Source: an uncultured Nocardiopsis sp. (lineage in GTDB: Bacteria; Actinomycetota; Actinomycetes; Streptosporangiales; Streptosporangiaceae). Taken from it: a DNA stretch of 11,025 bases. The translations under genes were made by a program, and so were the position numbers. Of the stretch, positions 1 to 6,359 are shown in pieces. Each line of letters opens with the position of its first letter. The stretch's first letter is position 1. A model generated the notes under the pieces. That model had not been told where the DNA came from, did no database searches, and saw only the letters and a program-made list of their open reading frames with translations. The stretch covers positions 1-11,025 of the forward strand of contig CALGOD010000121.1 in NCBI GenBank assembly GCA_937957845.1, given 5' to 3'.

Positions 1-1203
1 CCCGGACGCACGGGTTTCGCCCACCTGTTCGAGCACCTGATGTTCCAGGGGAGCGGCAACGTCGCCAAGGGCGAGCACTTCGAGGAGGTCGAGAGGCTCG
101 GCGGCGACATCAACGCCTCCACCTCCTCCGACCGCACGAACTACTACGAGACGGTCCCCGAGCACGCCCTGGACCGCATCCTGTGGCTGGAGGCGGACCG
201 GCTGGAGACCCTGCGCGAGGGCATGACCCAGGAGGTCCTGGACAACCAGCGCGACGTGGTGAAGAACGAACGCCGCCAGCGTTACGACAACCAGCCCTAC
301 GGCACCGCCCTGGAGCGCATCCTGCGCCTGGCCTACCCCGAGGGACACCCCTACCACCACCCGACCATCGGTTCCATGGCGGACCTGGACGCGGCCGACC
401 TCGACTACGTCAAGTCCTTCCACAAGGCCCACTACGGCCCGGACAACTGCGTGCTCACCGTGGTCAGCGACCTGGACCCCGAGGACGTCCTGGCCCGTGT
501 GGAGAAGTTCTTCGGACCCCTCCCCGCCCGCGAGACCATCGCCGAGGCCCCGGACGCCTCGCTGCCCGAGCCGATGGGCGGGCCCCTGCGCGACTCGACC
601 ACCGGGAACGTTCCCGCGGCCGGAGTCTTCATCGGTTTCCGGGTCCCCCCCTACGGTGAACGCGGGTTCGACGTCATGCACCTGGCCTCGGCCGTCCTCG
701 GCCAGGGGCAGGGCAGCCGCCTGTACCGTTCCCTGGTGGTGGAGCGCCCCATCGCCGCCGACGACGGCGGGTCCGCCTCCGACATCCTGCCGTTCCGCTA
801 CACCGACAGCCTGATGCTGGTGAACATGCTCGCCAGGGAGGGTGTCAGCGGCGACGTGCTGGAGGCGGCCATGCGCGAGGAGATCGCCAAGCTCGCCTCC
901 GGTGTCACCGGGGAGGAGCTCGACCGGGCCCGCGCCGTCCTGGAACGCGACCACCTGCAGTCCATCTCCAGTCCCTCCGGGCTCGCCGACACCATCAGCA
1001 GCTGCACCCAGCTGTTCGACGACCCCGAACTCGCCTACACCTGGCCGCGCAGGTGGGACGACGTCACCGCGGAGGAGGTGCGGGCCGCCGCGGAGCGCCT
1101 CCTGGTCGACGACAACCTGCTCGTCGTCCGTTTCGACCCCGAGGCGACCCGGCCCTCGGAGGCCGACGGGGCCGACACCGCGCCGGACGCCTCCGGCGCC
1201 TGA
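1..1203 (+). CDS. M16 family zinc metallopeptidase, catalytic member (5' end missing)
   Basis: The frame is open from base 1, so the gene starts before the window; the first in-window ATG (base 40) lies after the active site and is not the start. Codons 8-12 read HLFEH, the inverted zinc motif HxxEH of M16 peptidases (pitrilysin, mitochondrial processing peptidase beta). The third zinc ligand is the Glu of KNERR at bases 268-270, 78 residues after the second His, the usual spacing. The later GSRLYRSLVVE segment fits the family's C-terminal half. About 400 codons are visible of a usual 430-460, so roughly 30-60 residues are lost. It should cut peptides or unfolded proteins, probably in the cytoplasm; the visible part shows no membrane segment. 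The C-terminus is a low-complexity acidic/Ala tail. The next gene, 57 nt downstream, is a non-catalytic paralog, so an alpha/beta-type heterodimer is likely (inference). Confidence 0.93.
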   Translation, partial: PGRTGFAHLFEHLMFQGSGNVAKGEHFEEVERLGGDINASTSSDRTNYYETVPEHALDRILWLEADRLETLREGMTQEVLDNQRDVVKNERRQRYDNQPYGTALERILRLAYPEGHPYHHPTIGSMADLDAADLDYVKSFHKAHYGPDNCVLTVVSDLDPEDVLARVEKFFGPLPARETIAEAPDASLPEPMGGPLRDSTTGNVPAAGVFIGFRVPPYGERGFDVMHLASAVLGQGQGSRLYRSLVVERPIAADDGGSASDILPFRYTDSLMLVNMLAREGVSGDVLEAAMREEIAKLASGVTGEELDRARAVLERDHLQSISSPSGLADTISSCTQLFDDPELAYTWPRRWDDVTAEEVRAAAERLLVDDNLLVVRFDPEATRPSEADGADTAPDASGA

Positions 1204-1260
1204 CGCCTCAGCCCCGTCCCCGGTCCCGTTACCCGCAAGCCTCAGAAAGAGCCGCAGAGC

Positions 1261-2607
1261 ATGCCGCAGACTCGCCCGGACCTCGGTACCGCAGCGCCCT
1301 ACACCTTTCCCAAGCCCCGCCGCCTCACCGTCGGTGGGGGCACGGTCGTCGCCATCGACGTGCCCGGCCAACAGCTCGTCTCCCTCCGCCTGGTGCATCC
1401 CCACGGCGGTGCCGCCGAGCCGCTCGACGCGATGGGCGTCAGCGTGCTCACCAGCGAGGTCCTGGAGGACGGGCCCGACGGCAACAGCTCCCTGGCGCCG
1501 GCCCTGGAACGCCACGGAGCCGAATGGGTCTCCCGCGTCAGCTGGGACGCCTTCATCACCGGTCTGGACGCTCCCGCCAACCGACTCAACGAAGCGGTGG
1601 GCCTCTTCTCCGAGGCGGTGCGCCGCCCCGCCCTCGTCCCCGACGACATCCTTCGCCGCCGCGAGCAGCTGCTGGAACGGTTCTGGTTGGAGGCCGCCTC
1701 GGCCGGCACCCTGGCCATGCGCAGTCTGGGCGGGCAGTTGTTCACCGGCCGCTACGCCACGCCCCTCGCCGGTGGTCCGGTGAAGCTGGCCGACGTCACG
1801 CCCGAGACCGTGGCGGCCTTCCACGCCGACTCCATCGCCTCCGTGGCCGGAACCCTGGTGGTCGTCGGCGACCTCACCGGGGTCGACCTGGAGGAGCTGG
1901 CCAAGACCGTGTTCGGTGACGCCGCGGCGGTGACCGCGGACGAACCCTCCGAGCCCGCGCCGCCCCCCGGTGAGCTGCCTCGGGTCCTGATCGTGGACCG
2001 TCCGGGGTCGGTCCAGTCGGCCCTGGTCATCGCGCACCGCGCACCCTCGCGCAGCCAGGTGGACCTGCCGCGCGCCGAGGGCATCAGCGAGGTCCTGGGC
2101 GGCATGTTCACCTCACGGCTCAACCTGGAACTGCGCGAGCGCCTCGGCTACACCTACGGTGCCGGGTCCCGGTTCGACCTGCGCCGTGACAGCGGGGTGT
2201 TCTTCATGTCCACGCAGGTGGAGGCGGACACCACCGCGCACTCCATCACCTCCTCGCTGGAGCAGGTCACCGAACTGCGCGAGTCCGGGGTCACGGAGGA
2301 GGAACTGACCGCCGTGCGGGAGTCCAACACGGTGGGCCTCCCGGTCGGTTACGCGACGGCGAGGGCGCTGGCGGGCGCCCTGGTCGACATGGTCGTGCAC
2401 GACCTGCCCGAGGACCACGTGGACCGTACCCGGGCCGGGTACGAAAGGCTCACCAAGGAATCCCTGGACAGCGCCGCCGTCGAGTACCTCCGCCCCGACG
2501 AGTCGGTGGTCGTGGTCGTCGGTGACGCCGAACGTCTGCGCGGGCCGATCACCGACACCGGGGTCGGCCCGGTCGAGGTGCGCTCCGCGGACTCCCTCTG
2601 GTCCTGA
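1261..2607 (+). CDS. M16 family peptidase-like protein, non-catalytic partner
   Basis: This 448-residue protein has the two-lobed M16 architecture. The region aligned with the zinc motif (residues about 59-72, GVSVLTSEVLEDG) has no HxxEH, so it should not bind zinc or cut. It keeps the glycine-rich/aromatic segment typical of the second subunit (LRERLGYTYG, residues 291-300), where family members carry the substrate-contacting Arg/Tyr pair. The ATG at 1261 has only a weak purine-rich AGAAAGAG upstream (about 10 nt away), which suggests partial dependence on translation of the preceding gene. The pairing of an active and an inactive M16 gene in tandem is well known in bacteria. No signal peptide is seen. 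Tandem hairpins follow directly. The exact substrate cannot be inferred. Confidence 0.92.
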   Translation: MPQTRPDLGTAAPYTFPKPRRLTVGGGTVVAIDVPGQQLVSLRLVHPHGGAAEPLDAMGVSVLTSEVLEDGPDGNSSLAPALERHGAEWVSRVSWDAFITGLDAPANRLNEAVGLFSEAVRRPALVPDDILRRREQLLERFWLEAASAGTLAMRSLGGQLFTGRYATPLAGGPVKLADVTPETVAAFHADSIASVAGTLVVVGDLTGVDLEELAKTVFGDAAAVTADEPSEPAPPPGELPRVLIVDRPGSVQSALVIAHRAPSRSQVDLPRAEGISEVLGGMFTSRLNLELRERLGYTYGAGSRFDLRRDSGVFFMSTQVEADTTAHSITSSLEQVTELRESGVTEEELTAVRESNTVGLPVGYATARALAGALVDMVVHDLPEDHVDRTRAGYERLTKESLDSAAVEYLRPDESVVVVVGDAERLRGPITDTGVGPVEVRSADSLWS

Positions 2608-2611
2608 GGGC

Positions 2612-2644
2612 CCGGGTGTGCGGACCCGGTGTCCGCACACCCGG
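2612..2644 (+). terminator. Strong hairpin after the M16 pair
   Basis: A perfect 14-bp inverted repeat (CCGGGTGTGCGGAC, 2612-2625, with its complement at 2631-2644) encloses a 5-nt loop and starts 4 nt after the stop codon. There is no T-run, as is common for actinobacterial terminators. Confidence 0.8.
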
Positions 2645-2645
2645 C

Positions 2646-2662
2646 TCCCACCGACGGTGGGA
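2646..2662 (+). terminator. Second hairpin in tandem with AT-rich tail
   Basis: A perfect 7-bp stem (TCCCACC/GGTGGGA) with a 3-nt loop begins 1 nt after the previous hairpin and is followed by AAATCTTTC. Together they form a two-stage stop isolating the kinase region from the protease genes. Confidence 0.6.
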
Positions 2663-2672
2663 AATCTTTCAA

Positions 2673-2688
2673 TGTGACCTACGTCACT
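2673..2688. promoter_or_regulatory. CRP/FNR-type operator candidate
   Basis: The site TGTGACCTACGTCACT matches the CRP consensus TGTGA-N6-TCACA in nine of the ten conserved positions and contains the perfect inverted repeat GTGAC-N4-GTCAC. It lies in the 244-bp gap before the kinase gene, upstream of its leader, where an actinobacterial cAMP-receptor-type regulator could act. The assignment rests on sequence resemblance only. Confidence 0.45.
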
Positions 2689-2698
2689 GCATGTGAGG

Positions 2699-2722
2699 GC
2701 TTTCGTCGGACATAACGAAAGC
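2699..2722. promoter_or_regulatory. 8-bp inverted repeat upstream of kinase gene
   Basis: GCTTTCGT (2699-2706) and its exact complement ACGAAAGC (2715-2722) are separated by 8 nt. It lies in a locally AT-richer stretch between terminator and kinase gene. It has the shape of a dimeric repressor/activator site; I do not recognise the regulator. Confidence 0.4.
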
Positions 2723-2750
2723 GAACCTATGTGCTCGTGATATGGCAACC

Positions 2751-2783
2751 ACCAGCATGGACCCGGCGTCCTGCTGGTATAAC
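2751..2783 (+). promoter_or_regulatory. Candidate -10 element with overlapping hairpin
   Basis: TATAAC at 2778-2783 resembles a -10 hexamer, but no good -35 lies 16-19 nt upstream. Immediately before it, 2751-2778 form an imperfect inverted repeat (ACCAGCA plus GGAC against GTCC plus TGCTGGT, one bulged T, 5-nt loop). This could be a protein site over the promoter. Transcription from here would give a leader of about 50 nt before the small reading frame at 2841. Confidence 0.35.
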
Positions 2784-2840
2784 GAGTGATCCGTGCACCT
2801 ACGTGGTGACAGCGACCGCAATGCTCCGCAGGAGGCCACC

Positions 2841-2867
2841 ATGGCCGGCGAATGGACCCGTGGATAA
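2841..2867 (+). CDS. Possible 8-codon leader peptide before the kinase gene
   Basis: ATG at 2841 is preceded by GGAGG (2831-2835) at 5-nt spacing, the best ribosome-binding site in this region. It opens a frame of only eight codons, MAGEWTRG, ending at TAA 2865-2867. The frame overlaps the kinase ATG at 2852 in another frame, and its stop lies 2 nt before an in-frame kinase GTG at 2870. The kinase ATG is 16 nt from the Shine-Dalgarno, too far for efficient use. The layout suggests translational coupling or reinitiation into the kinase. A sequencing or indel error that split an N-terminus is an alternative. Confidence 0.4.
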   Translation: MAGEWTRG

Positions 2868-4105
2868 CCGTGTCCTCCCTAGATAACCCCCACACGCAGC
2901 GGCCTGAGACGTCGCGCTCTTCGACGACCCCGGAGGCCTCCGGCACGGCCGCCACCGGGGCCGGTCGGCTGCTCAAAGGGCGCTACCAGTTGGTGTCGGA
3001 AATCGCCCGGGGCGGTGTCGGCACCGTGTGGCGAGCCATGGACCTGGTCATCGACCGGGAGGTGGCCGTCAAGGAGTTGCGCCTGCCCGCGGACCTGAGC
3101 CGTTCGGAGCGCGAGTCGCTCCTGCAGCGCACCACCCGTGAGGCCCGTGTCGCCGGACGCCTGGTCCACCCCAGCCTGGTCACCGTGCTGGACGTCGTGG
3201 ACGAGGACGACCGTCCCTGGATCGTCATGGAGTTGGTGGAGGCCTCCACCCTGGAACAACTCATCCAGGTGGGCGGGCCTTTGCCCTACCAGCGTGTGGC
3301 CGAGATCGGCCTGCAGCTCATCGACGCCCTCAAGGTCGCGCACAACGAGGGCATCGTGCATCGCGACGTCAAACCCGACAACGTGATGATCAGCCAGAGC
3401 GGGCGAGTGGTGCTGACCGACTTCGGGCTGGCCGCCTGGAACGGTGAGTCGGCGTTGAGCGCCTCGGGCCGCATCATCGGCTCCCCGGCCTACATCCCAC
3501 CGGAGCGGGCCAAGGCGGGCCCGGTCGGCCCCGAGTCGGACCTGTGGTCCTTGGGCGCCACACTCTACGCGGCCGTGCAGGGTCACCCGCCCTACGACCG
3601 CAAGGGCTACATCAAGATCCTGCGCCAGGAGCAGCTGGACGAACCGGCCGAGGCCACCAACGCCGGTCCGCTGGCCCCGGTGCTGGCCGGACTGCTCAGG
3701 GTCGATCCGGCGGAGAGGCTGACCGCCGAGAACGCCACCAAGATGCTGCGGATCGCGGCGCTGGCCCCGTGGGCACCGAGGACGAGCGAGGAGACGGCGG
3801 CCACGGGCGCGCAAACACCCGCCGAGCCCCGACCCCAGGACGGTGAGGCGCGCGAGTCGGCCCGTGAGCACTTCAAGGCGGGTGCGCACGTACTGGCCGA
3901 GTCCATCAACGAGCGGCTGCGCAACAGCCCCGAGGCGATGAACTCGATCATGACCTCCATCCGCGAGTCCACGGACACGCTGGGACTGACCAGTTCGGGC
4001 AAGCACGCCGAGAAGAGCCGTATGCCGGTGGTCGCGGTCGCGGCGGTGGCCCTCGGCGTCGTGCTGCTGCTGGCCGTCATGTTCTGGGCGCTGTTGGGAC
4101 GTTAG
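2852..4105 (+). CDS. Tail-anchored serine/threonine protein kinase (Hanks type)
   Basis: This 417-residue protein is a eukaryotic-type Ser/Thr kinase. The glycine loop is at residues 51-59 (IARGGVGTV), the ATP-binding Lys is K74 (VAVKE) with the helix-C Glu probably E97. The catalytic loop is HRDVKPDN at 170-177 (D172, N177), DFG at 190-192 and PPE at 216-218, so it should be active. A Ser/Thr-rich N-terminus (about 40 residues) precedes the domain. A hydrophilic linker (about 305-390) leads to one membrane helix at about 391-413, after which only about four residues remain. It therefore has no PASTA or other outer sensor domain and cannot sense ligands outside as PknB does. The start could be ATG 2852 or GTG 2870 (codon 7), the latter 2 nt after the leader frame's stop. 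A hairpin follows the gene. Its substrates are unknown. Confidence 0.93.
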   Translation: MDPWITVSSLDNPHTQRPETSRSSTTPEASGTAATGAGRLLKGRYQLVSEIARGGVGTVWRAMDLVIDREVAVKELRLPADLSRSERESLLQRTTREARVAGRLVHPSLVTVLDVVDEDDRPWIVMELVEASTLEQLIQVGGPLPYQRVAEIGLQLIDALKVAHNEGIVHRDVKPDNVMISQSGRVVLTDFGLAAWNGESALSASGRIIGSPAYIPPERAKAGPVGPESDLWSLGATLYAAVQGHPPYDRKGYIKILRQEQLDEPAEATNAGPLAPVLAGLLRVDPAERLTAENATKMLRIAALAPWAPRTSEETAATGAQTPAEPRPQDGEARESAREHFKAGAHVLAESINERLRNSPEAMNSIMTSIRESTDTLGLTSSGKHAEKSRMPVVAVAAVALGVVLLLAVMFWALLGR

Positions 4106-4123
4106 GACCCCGAAAGACACGAA

Positions 4124-4160
4124 AGGCCCGCCACCCGTTCTGGTTCGGGGTGGCGGGCCT
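4124..4160. terminator. Terminator hairpin after the kinase gene (possibly bidirectional)
   Basis: A perfect 13-bp inverted repeat (AGGCCCGCCACCC at 4124-4136 and its complement at 4148-4160) encloses an 11-nt loop, 18 nt after the kinase stop. There is no T-run. It sits between convergent units (kinase on plus, tRNA on minus) and could serve both. Confidence 0.8.
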
Positions 4161-4184
4161 CGTTCGTGCGCGGTCCCGGGAAAG

Positions 4185-4199
4185 CCGTCCCGCGGACGG
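4185..4199 (-). terminator. Short terminator-like hairpin downstream of the tRNA
   Basis: A 6-bp stem (CCGTCC/GGACGG) with a 3-nt loop is followed, read on the minus strand, by CTTT. It lies about 57 nt beyond the tRNA 3' end and could end the tRNA transcript. Confidence 0.45.
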
Positions 4200-4256
4200 G
4201 GAGAGGCGGCCCGCTCGGTGGTTCGGGATCACCGGGCGGGGCCTGACCGGGTCGAG

Positions 4257-4331
4257 TAGGGCCGGCGGGATTCGAACCCGCACTGTACAGCACCTAAAGC
4301 TGCCGTCTCCTGCCAGTTGGACTACGGCCCC
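4257..4331 (-). tRNA. tRNA with apparent UAG anticodon (Leu by codon table), atypical class I body
   Basis: Read on the minus strand, the 75-nt gene folds as a cloverleaf. The 7-bp acceptor GGGGCCG/CGGCCCT has a G-U pair at 1:72. T8 A9 and a D-arm with G18G19 follow. The anticodon stem is GCAGC/GCTGT with loop TTTAGGT, the variable loop is ACAGT, and the T-arm is GCGGG-TTCGAAT-CCCGC. A73 follows and CCA is not encoded. The anticodon reads UAG, which decodes CUA/CUG leucine codons. Bacterial tRNA-Leu has a long (class II) variable arm, whereas here it is five nt. The D-stem is weak: either TCC/GGA, leaving four nt before the anticodon stem, or GTC/GAC with a large loop. The T-arm and acceptor are convincing; the amino-acid identity is not secure. 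Confidence 0.82.
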
Positions 4332-4340
4332 TTTCGGACA

Positions 4341-4346
4341 ACTCTA
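4341..4346 (-). promoter_or_regulatory. Candidate -10 element for the tRNA
   Basis: On the minus strand TAGAGT (fits TANNNT) lies 9 nt before the tRNA 5' end, the expected place for a short-leader tRNA promoter. The -35 is poor; CGGACG at 4371-4366, 19 nt upstream, is the nearest match. The tRNA might instead be read through from the peroxiredoxin gene 84 nt upstream. The gap 4332-4415 otherwise holds only short GC-rich inverted repeats, such as CCGGT/ACCGG at 4347-4362. Confidence 0.35.
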
Positions 4347-4415
4347 CCGGTGTCCCGACCGGACCCGTCCGCTCGGTCGCGCCTTCGCCCCCGTGCGGCC
4401 GGGCCCGGAACCGCG

Positions 4416-4898
4416 TCAGAGGGCCAGTTCCCGCTTGATGCGGTCGACGTGGCCGGTGGCCTTCACGTTGTAGAAGGCCTTCTCCACCTTGCCGTCGGCG
4501 CCGACGATGATGGTGGAGCGGATGACGCCTTGGACGACCCGGCCGTAGTTCTTCTTCTCCCCGAAGGCGCCGTAGGCGCGCAGGGTCTCCTTCTCCGGGT
4601 CGCCGAGCAGGGTGAAGGTCAGACCCTCCTTGTCCCGGAACCGGGCGAGCTTGTCGGTGGTGTCGGGGGAGACTCCGAGCACGGTGAACCCGGCGGCGTC
4701 GAACTCACGCAGGTTGTCGCGGAAGTCGCAGGCCTGGGTGGTGCATCCCGGGGTCATGGCCGCGGGGTAGAAGTACAGCACGACGCGTTTGCCGGTGGAG
4801 GCGAGCAGTGCGCTGAGGGTGACGGGCTTGCCGTCGGCGTCGTGGAGGGTGAAGTCGGGCGCCTGGTCGCCGGGCTCCAGGCGGATCGGGTCGCTCAC
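4416..4898 (-). CDS. bcp: Thioredoxin-dependent thiol peroxidase (Bcp/PrxQ peroxiredoxin)
   Basis: This 160-residue protein reduces hydrogen peroxide and organic hydroperoxides with electrons from thioredoxin, in the cytoplasm. The AhpC/TSA thioredoxin fold is clear. YFYPAAMTPGCTTQACDFRD contains the peroxidatic Cys52 in TPGCT and the resolving Cys57 five residues later, the hallmark of the Bcp/PrxQ alpha group. The downstream GVSPD and the C-terminal FYNVKATGH segment also fit. The frame is open further upstream to 5063, but that extension is Arg-rich and unlike the family. I chose GTG at 4898 because AGGGG (4911-4907 on the minus strand) lies 8 nt before it and the protein then starts MSDPIRLEPGDQAPDF as expected. 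It is a complete family-length gene with the tRNA downstream on the same strand. Confidence 0.95.
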   Translation of the reverse strand: MSDPIRLEPGDQAPDFTLHDADGKPVTLSALLASTGKRVVLYFYPAAMTPGCTTQACDFRDNLREFDAAGFTVLGVSPDTTDKLARFRDKEGLTFTLLGDPEKETLRAYGAFGEKKNYGRVVQGVIRSTIIVGADGKVEKAFYNVKATGHVDRIKRELAL

Positions 4899-5225
4899 GT
4901 GGTGTTCCCCTTCGGTTCTTCGGCGGTGCGTGCCGCTCCGCCGTCTCACAGCGCTTCTCACCCTAGCCACTTCCACCGATGCCCCGTGGTTCGACGGATC
5001 GGGGGGTGTGCCAGGCTGTGAGGTGCGATCTTCGGTTGCGATTGCGGTTCGTTTCGTCCGCATCGGGAGTGATCAAAGACGTGATCACCTATTGTTGACC
5101 GCACTTGGCCTATCGGCCGGCTCCGGAAGGCGTTCGTCGCTCGCACCGGGACGCCGAGCCGTCGGCGGTGCCCGGAGCCCGCGGGCCGGAACACATCCGC
5201 TTCGCTGTGGGGAGTAGTGGCGACG
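4899..5225. other. Divergent intergenic region between bcp and the CDP-alcohol transferase gene
   Basis: This 327-bp stretch without a supported gene must hold the promoters of both flanking, divergently read genes. For bcp, TAGGGT (TANNNT) on the minus strand at 4965-4960 is a possible -10, about 60 nt before the GTG, with an inverted repeat CGGCGG/CCGCCG (4921-4926, 4938-4943) in the leader. For the plus gene, TTGACC at 5095-5100 looks like a -35, but no -10 is found at 16-19 nt. The 5101-5225 segment would be a GC-rich leader. Confidence 0.5.
5069..5088. promoter_or_regulatory. Paired GTGATCA repeat, candidate regulator site
   Basis: GTGATCA occurs twice in direct orientation at 5069-5075 and 5081-5087, 12 bp start to start. 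Each contains the palindrome TGATCA, and the second is part of the perfect palindrome GTGATCAC. It ends 7 bp before the TTGACC element, which suits an activator or repressor site for the plus-strand operon. I do not recognise the regulator. Confidence 0.4.
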
Positions 5226-6344
5226 ATGCCTGGATTCACACTCGACGAGGTCAGGGCTCGGACGCTCAAGGAGCGCGACTCCTGGTGGACGGTCTACCTC
5301 GTGGACCCGATCGCGATCCGGCTCGTGCGCCTCATTGCCAACCGGACCTCCGTCACCCCCAACCAGTTGACGGTGGTGGCGCTCTTCCTCGGGCTCGGTG
5401 CCGCCGTCTGCTTCGCCCTCGGCTACCGCCAGTTCCTGGTCCTGGGCGCGATGCTGTACTTCCTGTGCTTCCTCGTGGACTGCGTGGACGGAAAGCTGGC
5501 CCGGCTCACCGCGTCCGAGTCGTTGTTCGGGGCGTGGATGGACTACGTCTCCGACCGGTTCCGGGTGTTGGTGTGCGCGGTCGCCCTCATGGGCGGCCAG
5601 TACGTCGTGGCCGCGAACGACACGGGCAGCGGCCCGGTGTGGCTCGTGTGGCTGGCGCTGGCCGTGGTGTTCCTGGACATGCTGCGCTACCTCAACGCCC
5701 TCCAGGTCTACAAGGTGCGCCGTGAGATGCGCTCGCACCTGGCCGCGGCCCTGGAGCGGGCCCGCGCGACCCTGTCCATGCTGGAGCCGGAGGAGGACGA
5801 CACGGGTTCGGCCACCGGTGGGGGCGGTCGCACGATGAGCGACGGCGGCGAACAGGCCGTGCTGCGACACGGCATCGGGGTGCTGGAGCAGATCCTGCAC
5901 AGCCAGAACGAACGCGAGGCGCGCAACCAGCGCACGGCGGGAAAACAGCCCGACCTCACCCTGCCCAAGGTGGACCTGCACCAGGAGTTCCGGGACCGTT
6001 TCCCCTGGTATCAGCGGTTCTGGTCGGCTCTCAACGCCCGACGGATACGCACCCACCTCGTGGGCGGCATCGAGTTCCAGATGGCGGTGTTCGTCATCGC
6101 CCCACTGGCCGTCGCGATCTTCGCGATGCCGTCCCTGATTGGGTGGATCACTGCCGTTACAGGCGTTTTGCTCCTCGCCTTCGAGATCGCCATCATCTAT
6201 AAACTGTGGTTGTCCACGCGGGACTTCTTCCGCGTGGTCGACGGAATCGACAGCGCGCTGAGGTTCACCGGTCCGTCCGACGGCGCGGAGGAGAAGAGCC
6301 GGGGCACCGGCTCGGACACGGGATCCCAGACGAGCCTGCGCTAG
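5226..6344 (+). CDS. CDP-alcohol phosphotransferase family membrane protein with cytoplasmic insert
   Basis: The protein (372 residues from ATG 5226) carries the complete family signature D-x2-D-G-x2-A-R-x8-G-x3-D-x3-D: D85, D88, G89, A92, R93, G102, D106, D110. Such enzymes use these aspartates and two divalent metals to move a phospho-alcohol head group from a CDP-activated donor onto an acceptor alcohol in the membrane. Helices lie at about 46-66, 69-84, 112-130 and 138-157. A hydrophilic stretch of about 115 residues (163-278), acidic then Gly-rich then basic, separates them from two last helices (about 283-303, 306-328). Typical members lack such an insert. The substrate cannot be told. 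An upstream in-frame GTG (5217) is only 2 nt from GGGGAG (5209-5214), while ATG 5226 is 11 nt away, so I favour ATG. A DUF3618 gene follows after 15 nt. Codons around 6130-6210 are less GC-rich. Confidence 0.88.
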   Translation: MPGFTLDEVRARTLKERDSWWTVYLVDPIAIRLVRLIANRTSVTPNQLTVVALFLGLGAAVCFALGYRQFLVLGAMLYFLCFLVDCVDGKLARLTASESLFGAWMDYVSDRFRVLVCAVALMGGQYVVAANDTGSGPVWLVWLALAVVFLDMLRYLNALQVYKVRREMRSHLAAALERARATLSMLEPEEDDTGSATGGGGRTMSDGGEQAVLRHGIGVLEQILHSQNEREARNQRTAGKQPDLTLPKVDLHQEFRDRFPWYQRFWSALNARRIRTHLVGGIEFQMAVFVIAPLAVAIFAMPSLIGWITAVTGVLLLAFEIAIIYKLWLSTRDFFRVVDGIDSALRFTGPSDGAEEKSRGTGSDTGSQTSLR

Positions 6345-6359
6345 TGGAGAGAGGCACCC

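Noticed and set aside
842..1783. 313-codon plus-strand frame bridging the two M16 genes
   Set aside because: Pro/Ser/Arg-rich shadow in another frame of two well-supported genes.
2721..2738. LexA-like GAAC-N4-GTGC before the kinase
   Set aside because: The second half site has a mismatch (GTGC instead of GTTC) and there is no DNA-repair context, so a chance match is likely.
2879..4120. Long open frame (413 codons) on the minus strand opposite the kinase
   Set aside because: Its product is His/Gln/Gly/Arg-rich with no family likeness. Such frames arise opposite genes with G/C at third positions; the plus strand encodes a complete kinase.
4257..4331. tRNA as a phage or island attachment site
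   Set aside because: No integrase gene and no repeat of the tRNA 3' end were seen in the window.
4899..5063. 55-codon N-terminal extension of the peroxiredoxin
   Set aside because: Arg-rich and unlike any Bcp. GTG 4898 has a good Shine-Dalgarno and gives the normal family length.
5095..5116. TTGACC with TATCGG as a complete promoter
   Set aside because: The two hexamers are only 10 bp apart, too close for a sigma-70 promoter; kept only as a possible -35.
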